Assembly (NCBI GenBank): GCA_947447845.1
Contig: CANFNO010000139.1
Coordinates: 1-7,182 of the forward strand
DNA: 7,182 nt
DNA from: Burkholderiales bacterium
GTDB taxonomy: Bacteria; Pseudomonadota; Gammaproteobacteria; Burkholderiales; Burkholderiaceae
Direction of reading: 5' to 3'
Below the pieces are notes generated by a model, which saw nothing but the letters and a program-made list of their open reading frames with translations, did no database searches and was not told where the DNA came from. The position numbers and the translations under genes are program-made. Position 1 is the first letter of the stretch; the number at the start of each line of letters is the position of its first letter. Shown here one piece after another: positions 1 to 7,182 of the stretch.

Positions 1-1134
1 CTGATTCTTGCCATGGTTGCAGCCGGGCTACCGTTGCCGGTGATCTCGATTGGCGCCTTGCTGGCAGCGTGTGTTGCGACGTGGGGAACTTGGTCGTTGA
101 CAGTCAAGCCCATGGAGTCCTTGGTGTCCGATGCAAACCACTTGGCCGCAGGTGATTTGTCGCACGCAATCAAAACCGGTAGCCAAGGCCAAGTTGGCCA
201 GTTGCAGCAGGCGCTCAATCAGATGTCTGTCAATCTGCGCACCGTTGTGAGCGATGTCCGCGAGGAAATGGATCAGTTGAGCATGTCCGTCCAGGAAATA
301 GCGGACGGCAATCAGGACTTGTCAGAAAGAACGGAATCCCAAGCCAGTAGCCTGGAGCAAACAGCGGCATCGATGGAGCAAATCCACGGCAATATTCAGC
401 AAAGCGCTGAATCCGCACAGCGCGGAACCACACTGGCGCACGACACCAAAGAGATCACCAGTCGCAGCAATGATGCGGTTACTTCTGTGGGACATTCGAT
501 GCAGGAAATATTGAATGCCTCCAAGAAGATAACCGACATTATTCAAATCATAGAAGGCGTGGCTTTTCAGACCAATATTCTTGCATTGAACGCTGCGGTG
601 GAAGCTGCCAGAGCAGGGGAAATGGGGCGTGGGTTTGCCGTGGTTGCAACCGAAGTGCGCGCTTTGGCACAGCGAACCACAGCAGCGGCCAAGGAGATCA
701 AGCTGCTCATTACGGCATCCAATGAACGCATTGAGGCAGGCAACGGTCAAACAGCGATCGCGTTGCAAAGGATGGGCATTGCGCTGGACTCTGTAGAGAA
801 CGTTGCGGTAACTCTGGAGGAAATAAGTTCCTCTTCAAATGAGCAGACCATTGGTGTCGCACAGATCAACGAAGCGGTCTCGCAGTTGGACACCATGACC
901 CAGCAGAATGCTGCTATGGTCGAGCAACTGGCAGCCACTGCGCAGTCGCTCAGCGGGCAGGTGAAGGAGGTCAGCAATTCCATGCGCCTTTTCCGGCTTA
1001 AGTCCGGCGAATTGACCGTATCGCAAACGGACGCTGTTGCATTGAGACGTGGTTATAAGCTGGAGACAACTGAAGCGGTGGAAGTACCTGTTCGGCCTTT
1101 ACCAATCAGGCGCCAGTCCCTCGGAGACAACTGA
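1..1134 (+). CDS. Methyl-accepting chemotaxis protein, C-terminal part (5' end outside window)
   Basis: This is an inner-membrane chemoreceptor that controls CheA through CheW. The frame is open from base 1, so the gene starts upstream; 377 residues are visible and the first membrane helix and periplasmic ligand domain are missing. The internal ATG at base 13 is not a credible start because it lies inside a membrane helix. Counting from the first codon of the window: a hydrophobic helix at about 8-33 (TM2), a HAMP linker at about 34-88, then a long methyl-accepting coiled coil. The highly conserved hairpin tip is at about 185-234, with EGVAFQTNILALNAAVEAAR followed by GRGFAVVATEVRALAQR. Glu/Gln pairs of the methylation-site kind lie near 118-127. 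The C terminus ends in LGDN, with no CheR-binding pentapeptide of the NWETF type. The next gene starts 31 bases on with no terminator between, so the two are probably cotranscribed. Family call is firm; the ligand cannot be read from this part. Confidence 0.96.
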   Translation: MILAMVAAGLPLPVISIGALLAACVATWGTWSLTVKPMESLVSDANHLAAGDLSHAIKTGSQGQVGQLQQALNQMSVNLRTVVSDVREEMDQLSMSVQEIADGNQDLSERTESQASSLEQTAASMEQIHGNIQQSAESAQRGTTLAHDTKEITSRSNDAVTSVGHSMQEILNASKKITDIIQIIEGVAFQTNILALNAAVEAARAGEMGRGFAVVATEVRALAQRTTAAAKEIKLLITASNERIEAGNGQTAIALQRMGIALDSVENVAVTLEEISSSSNEQTIGVAQINEAVSQLDTMTQQNAAMVEQLAATAQSLSGQVKEVSNSMRLFRLKSGELTVSQTDAVALRRGYKLETTEAVEVPVRPLPIRRQSLGDN

Positions 1135-1151
1135 CAGCGCGCAGCAACTGT

Positions 1152-1156
1152 GAGGA
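1152..1156 (+). promoter_or_regulatory. Ribosome binding site supporting the TTG start at 1166
   Basis: GAGGA lies 9 bases before the TTG at 1166. The next in-frame candidate, GTG at 1211, has no purine-rich stretch before it, so this site decides the start in favour of TTG. Confidence 0.6.
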
Positions 1157-1165
1157 TTTTTTCAA

Positions 1166-2335
1166 TTGACCAAAACTAACGGCCCTTCTGGCCAGGGCTA
1201 TAGCGATCCTGTGAACCGCCAGAAGGTGATCCTGATCGTCGATGACACACCGGCAAATCTGGATGTTCTCTTTGAGGTGCTATCACCGTTTTATAAGGTG
1301 TTAGGTGCCCCCAGCGGCGCGCGGGCACTGGAGATCGCCAGCAGCGTTCCGGTGTTGGACCTAATCCTGCTTGATGTGATGATGCCGGGTATGGACGGGT
1401 ATGAGGCGCTGCACCGTCTGCGACAAATGCCTAGGGTTGTGGATATTCCGGTGATCTTTATCACCGCCTTGAGTAGCAGCCACGACGAAGAGCGGGGCTT
1501 CCAACTCGGTGCGGTGGACTATGTCACCAAGCCCATCAACCCGCCTACTGTACTGGCGCGCATCAAGGTACATCTGGAGCTTAAGGCGGCACGCGATCAG
1601 TTGAGCCGCATCAATGAAGACCTGGAGCAGGAGGTGACCCGCCGCATGCGGGAGAACCTTTTGATCCAGGAGCTTAATGTGCGGGCACTGGCCTGCGTGG
1701 CCGAAGCCAGAGACAACGAAACCGGTAATCACATCACGCGCACCAGTGCCTATGTCGAGCAATTGGCGCTGGAGCTCTCGAAGCACGAAAGATTCCGCAG
1801 CGCATTGAACCCCCAGCAGATCAACATCATGGTGAAGGCCGCGCCCCTGCACGACATTGGCAAGGTCGGCATTCCCGACGCCATACTGCTGAAGCCCGGC
1901 CCGCTGACAGGCGATGAGTTCACGGTCATGAAGACCCATCCATCGATTGGTGCGGATGCCATCACGCGTGCCATGGAACAGGCGGCAAGTGGTGACATGC
2001 GTGAGGTTGCTGACGGCAATCCCGGTGCTTTTGGATTCCTGCATGTAGCGCGTGACATTGTGGTGGGCCATCATGAGCGCTGGGATGGCACCGGCTACCC
2101 TGCAAGGCTGGCCGGCGATGCAATTCCCGTGTCCGCCCGGTTGATGGCACTGGCCGACGTATATGACGCCTTGCGCTCGGCACGCGTCTACAAGGCGGCC
2201 ATGCCGCACGACAAGGCATGCAGCATCATCCGCGAGGGCCGTGCCACGCATTTCGACCCCGCCGTTGTAGACGCCTTTGAGGCGCGTCATTCCACGTTTG
2301 CCACTATCGCCAGCAAATTCGCTGACGAGGCTTGA
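1166..2335 (+). CDS. Response regulator with HD-GYP c-di-GMP phosphodiesterase output
   Basis: This is a cytoplasmic two-component regulator of 389 residues, predicted to hydrolyse cyclic di-GMP under control of phosphorylation; the domain order is that of RpfG-type proteins. The receiver domain (about 20-135) has the acidic pair Asp26/Asp27, phospho-acceptor Asp70 in LLDVMMPGMDG, Thr100 and Lys122-Pro123, so it looks functional. A helical linker (about 138-170) leads to the HD-GYP domain (about 172-380). That domain keeps Glu185, His189, His229-Asp230 in HDIGKVGIPD, His258, His302-His303 in GHHERWDGTGYP and Asp331. This is the full metal-ligand set of the family, including the Glu found in trinuclear-iron members, and the GYP signature is at 310-312. 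No catalytic residue appears lost. Start is TTG with GAGGA 9 bases before it; GTG at 1211 is a weaker alternative that would remove 15 residues before the receiver. The stop lies 17 bases before the binding-protein ATG. The likely phosphate donor is the hybrid kinase two genes downstream, through its HPt domain (inference). Confidence 0.95.
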   Translation: MTKTNGPSGQGYSDPVNRQKVILIVDDTPANLDVLFEVLSPFYKVLGAPSGARALEIASSVPVLDLILLDVMMPGMDGYEALHRLRQMPRVVDIPVIFITALSSSHDEERGFQLGAVDYVTKPINPPTVLARIKVHLELKAARDQLSRINEDLEQEVTRRMRENLLIQELNVRALACVAEARDNETGNHITRTSAYVEQLALELSKHERFRSALNPQQINIMVKAAPLHDIGKVGIPDAILLKPGPLTGDEFTVMKTHPSIGADAITRAMEQAASGDMREVADGNPGAFGFLHVARDIVVGHHERWDGTGYPARLAGDAIPVSARLMALADVYDALRSARVYKAAMPHDKACSIIREGRATHFDPAVVDAFEARHSTFATIASKFADEA

Positions 2336-2342
2336 AAAGATC

Positions 2343-2348
2343 AGGAGA
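2343..2348 (+). promoter_or_regulatory. Ribosome binding site for the binding-protein gene
   Basis: AGGAGA sits 4 bases before the ATG at 2353. It fixes that ATG as the start over the TTG at 2332, which overlaps the previous stop codon and would put seven extra residues before the signal peptide. Confidence 0.75.
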
Positions 2349-2352
2349 CACT

Positions 2353-3258
2353 ATGTTCTACCGCACTACCGGCGCCCTCCTACTTGCCCTGTGCGCCACG
2401 GCGGCGCAGGCCCAGCGCGATGTGGTTGCCTTTGTCCAGGACAACATGGGCAATGACTTCAGGCAGGCACAGGTGATGGAGGCCAAGGACGAGGCGCAAA
2501 AGCGGGGCCTTAATTTTTTGTACACCGACGCTCAGGGTCAGACTTCACGCCTGATCAGTCAGATGAATGAGCTCATCGGGCGACAGGTGGGTGTCATCAT
2601 CCTGGGAACGAATGACGACAAGGCCGTCGTGCCCGTCGTCGCGAAGGCCGAAAAGGCAGGCGTGCGGGTGGTGGTGCTAGACCGCGGTATTGCCGGCAAG
2701 GACTTCACAACCTTCATCAATTCGGACAACCTGAAGATTGGAGAGATGGGGGCCAACAACCTTGGGAAAAAGTTGGGCGGAAAAGGCACGGTGCTGTTGT
2801 TTGAGGGTCTGCAGACGGCCGATGTGACGCATCTGCGCACCCAGGGTTTCTTAAAGGGTATGCAGGCCTACCCGGAAATCAAGGTGCTGCGGCGCACCGG
2901 CAATTACCTGCGCAAGGATGCTATCGAGGAGACTGAAAAACTGCTGACGGCGGGCACCCAGTTCGATGCCGTTTTCTCCCAGAGTGACAGTATGCTCAGT
3001 GGCGTGCGCATGGTGCTGGAGAAGCGAAAGATCAATCCGGCAAGCATTGTCATGGTGGGAGTGGATTACACATCCGAAGCCCGCGATGCCATCCGGGCTC
3101 GGACCCAGTTCGCCTCGATCCTGTTCCCGCTGGGTGGTCGGCAGGCTGTTGCCGTGGCGCAGGACATTCTCAAGGGCCGCAAAGTTCCTCAGCACATAAG
3201 CATTCCCGTCCAGTGGGTGACCTTGGCCAACGTGGAGAAGGTGCCCCCGATTTTCTGA
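2353..3258 (+). CDS. Periplasmic sugar-type substrate-binding protein (Peripla_BP_4 / RbsB-like), probable receptor accessory
   Basis: This 301-residue protein has a clear Sec signal peptide: MFYR, a hydrophobic core, then a likely cleavage at AQA-QRD between residues 20 and 21. There is no lipobox cysteine at that site, so it should be soluble in the periplasm. The mature part has the two-lobed fold pattern of ribose/galactose-type binding proteins. Likely ligand residues are Asp110-Arg111 in VVVLDRGIAG, the INSDN stretch at 122-126, Arg162 in THLRTQGF, Asp212 in FSQSDSM (the family usually has Asn-Asp, here Ser-Asp) and Asp238 in GVDYT. Length is normal for the family. No permease or ATPase gene is adjacent; the gene lies between an HD-GYP regulator and a membrane hybrid kinase, with gaps of 17 and 16 bases. 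That context favours a sensory role like LuxP or TorT, though it could also serve a transporter encoded elsewhere. The ligand cannot be read from sequence; a sugar or AI-2-like furanosyl compound would fit the family. Confidence 0.93.
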   Translation: MFYRTTGALLLALCATAAQAQRDVVAFVQDNMGNDFRQAQVMEAKDEAQKRGLNFLYTDAQGQTSRLISQMNELIGRQVGVIILGTNDDKAVVPVVAKAEKAGVRVVVLDRGIAGKDFTTFINSDNLKIGEMGANNLGKKLGGKGTVLLFEGLQTADVTHLRTQGFLKGMQAYPEIKVLRRTGNYLRKDAIEETEKLLTAGTQFDAVFSQSDSMLSGVRMVLEKRKINPASIVMVGVDYTSEARDAIRARTQFASILFPLGGRQAVAVAQDILKGRKVPQHISIPVQWVTLANVEKVPPIF

Positions 3259-3274
3259 CGGCAGCCACAAGCAC

Positions 3275-6862
<3,588 letters not shown>

Positions 6863-6874
<12 letters not shown>

Positions 6875-6888
6875 TGTCAATGCTGGCT
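6863..6888 (+). terminator. Perfect inverted repeat across the kinase stop codon, possible 3'-end hairpin
   Basis: The arms AGCCAGCATTGA (6863-6874) and TCAATGCTGGCT (6877-6888) are exact reverse complements separated by TG. In RNA the innermost pairs would open to a loop of 4 to 6 bases, and two outer pairs (one G-U, one C-G) extend the stem to 6861-6890. The kinase stop TGA (6872-6874) ends the left arm. A smaller stem, GGGC-ATAA-GCCC, lies just before it at 6841-6852. No run of T follows on either side, so this is not a textbook intrinsic terminator; it may protect the mRNA 3' end or act as a weak terminator. The symmetry is certain, the function is not. Confidence 0.5.
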
Positions 6889-6890
6889 TG

Positions 6891-7182
6891 GGATGCATAG
6901 TGCTTCGGCTGACAAGGCAGCAACAGCGACAAGGCCGAAATTTCCACTGGTGTGGACACCGTACCCAACAAGCTAAATTAGCGCAGTTTGGCGACCATGG
7001 TCCCGATGAAGCGAAGAACCTCGACCTGCAACACCGGAAAACAGAGCGTCTGACCACAGTGGGTGGCGCTTGATCCTCTGCATGAAATTACTGCCCATCA
7101 CCTAGGCATCTCCCTCAGGGAGCGAATGTCAAGTATCGGGCAAGCAGGTTGAACTGCTTTATGACCCCTATCGCGGCCCAAC
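6891..7182. other. Flank of about 290 bases without a recognisable gene
   Basis: No frame on either strand gives a protein I recognise, and no tRNA or other RNA gene is apparent. The plus-strand frame through here opens from an unlikely TTG inside the hairpin. On the minus strand two overlapping short frames read as protein-like. One is 41 codons from ATG at 7098 to TAG at 6973 (MGSNFMQRIKRHPLWSDALF...). The other is open from 7097 to TAA at 6978, has no good start, and ends in LQVEVLRFIGTMVAKLR. They could be a decayed or frameshifted gene end, or chance. Two small palindromes, GGTGTGGACACC at 6949-6960 and CTCCCTCAGGGAG at 7110-7122, are also present, with no assigned role. Confidence 0.4.

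Noticed and set aside
13..15. ATG at 13 as the start of the chemoreceptor
   Set aside because: The frame is open to base 1 and this ATG falls within the second membrane helix; a receptor with no first helix or ligand domain is less likely than truncation by the window edge.
1361..2290. Minus-strand open frame of 309 codons opposite the HD-GYP gene
   Set aside because: It is antisense to a gene with all catalytic motifs intact and shows no family features of its own.
2332..2352. TTG start for the binding protein overlapping the stop of the HD-GYP gene (TTGA overlap)
   Set aside because: AGGAGA directly precedes the ATG at 2353, and starting there gives a normal signal peptide; the TTG version adds seven charged or polar residues before it and has no ribosome site.
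6888..7073. Plus-strand 61-codon frame after the kinase
   Set aside because: Its TTG start lies inside the inverted repeat, there is no ribosome site, and the composition gives no recognisable family.
7110..7132. Minus-strand TTGACA (7127-7132) as a promoter -35 element
   Set aside because: No acceptable -10 hexamer lies 16 to 19 bases downstream; the spacer region is GC-rich and holds the CTCCCTCAGGGAG dyad instead.

Overview
The window carries four genes on the plus strand, packed with gaps of 16 to 31 bases, followed by about 300 bases with no gene I can name. Moderately GC-rich coding, the style of the chemoreceptor signalling domain and the long hybrid kinase suggest a betaproteobacterium, perhaps of the Comamonadaceae/Rhodoferax type. 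That placement is inference from general appearance, not from a marker gene.

Layout: (1) 1-1134, the C-terminal part of a methyl-accepting chemotaxis protein, cut by the left edge of the window, with its last membrane helix, HAMP linker and full cytoplasmic signalling hairpin. (2) 1166-2335, a response regulator with a receiver domain and an HD-GYP c-di-GMP phosphodiesterase domain, from a TTG start. (3) 2353-3258, an exported sugar-type periplasmic binding protein (Peripla_BP_4/RbsB-like) with no transporter permease or ATPase beside it. (4) 3275-6874, a 1199-residue membrane hybrid histidine kinase: large periplasmic sensor, HAMP-like linker, HisKA, HATPase, two receiver domains, HPt, and a C-terminal extension. 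(5) 6875-7182, a flank that opens with a perfect inverted repeat across the kinase stop codon. It then holds only short, broken reading frames.

Working model (inference): the binding protein captures a small ligand in the periplasm and presents it to the kinase, as LuxP does for LuxQ or TorT for TorS. Phosphate then runs His467 to a receiver Asp (Asp899 most likely) to HPt His1049 to Asp70 of the HD-GYP regulator, so ligand would set local c-di-GMP breakdown. The adjacent chemoreceptor might read the same binding protein and steer swimming. The window would then encode one module joining chemotaxis, a phosphorelay and c-di-GMP turnover. Each part is a known family; the combination, and the use of one binding protein by two receptors, is the part worth testing.
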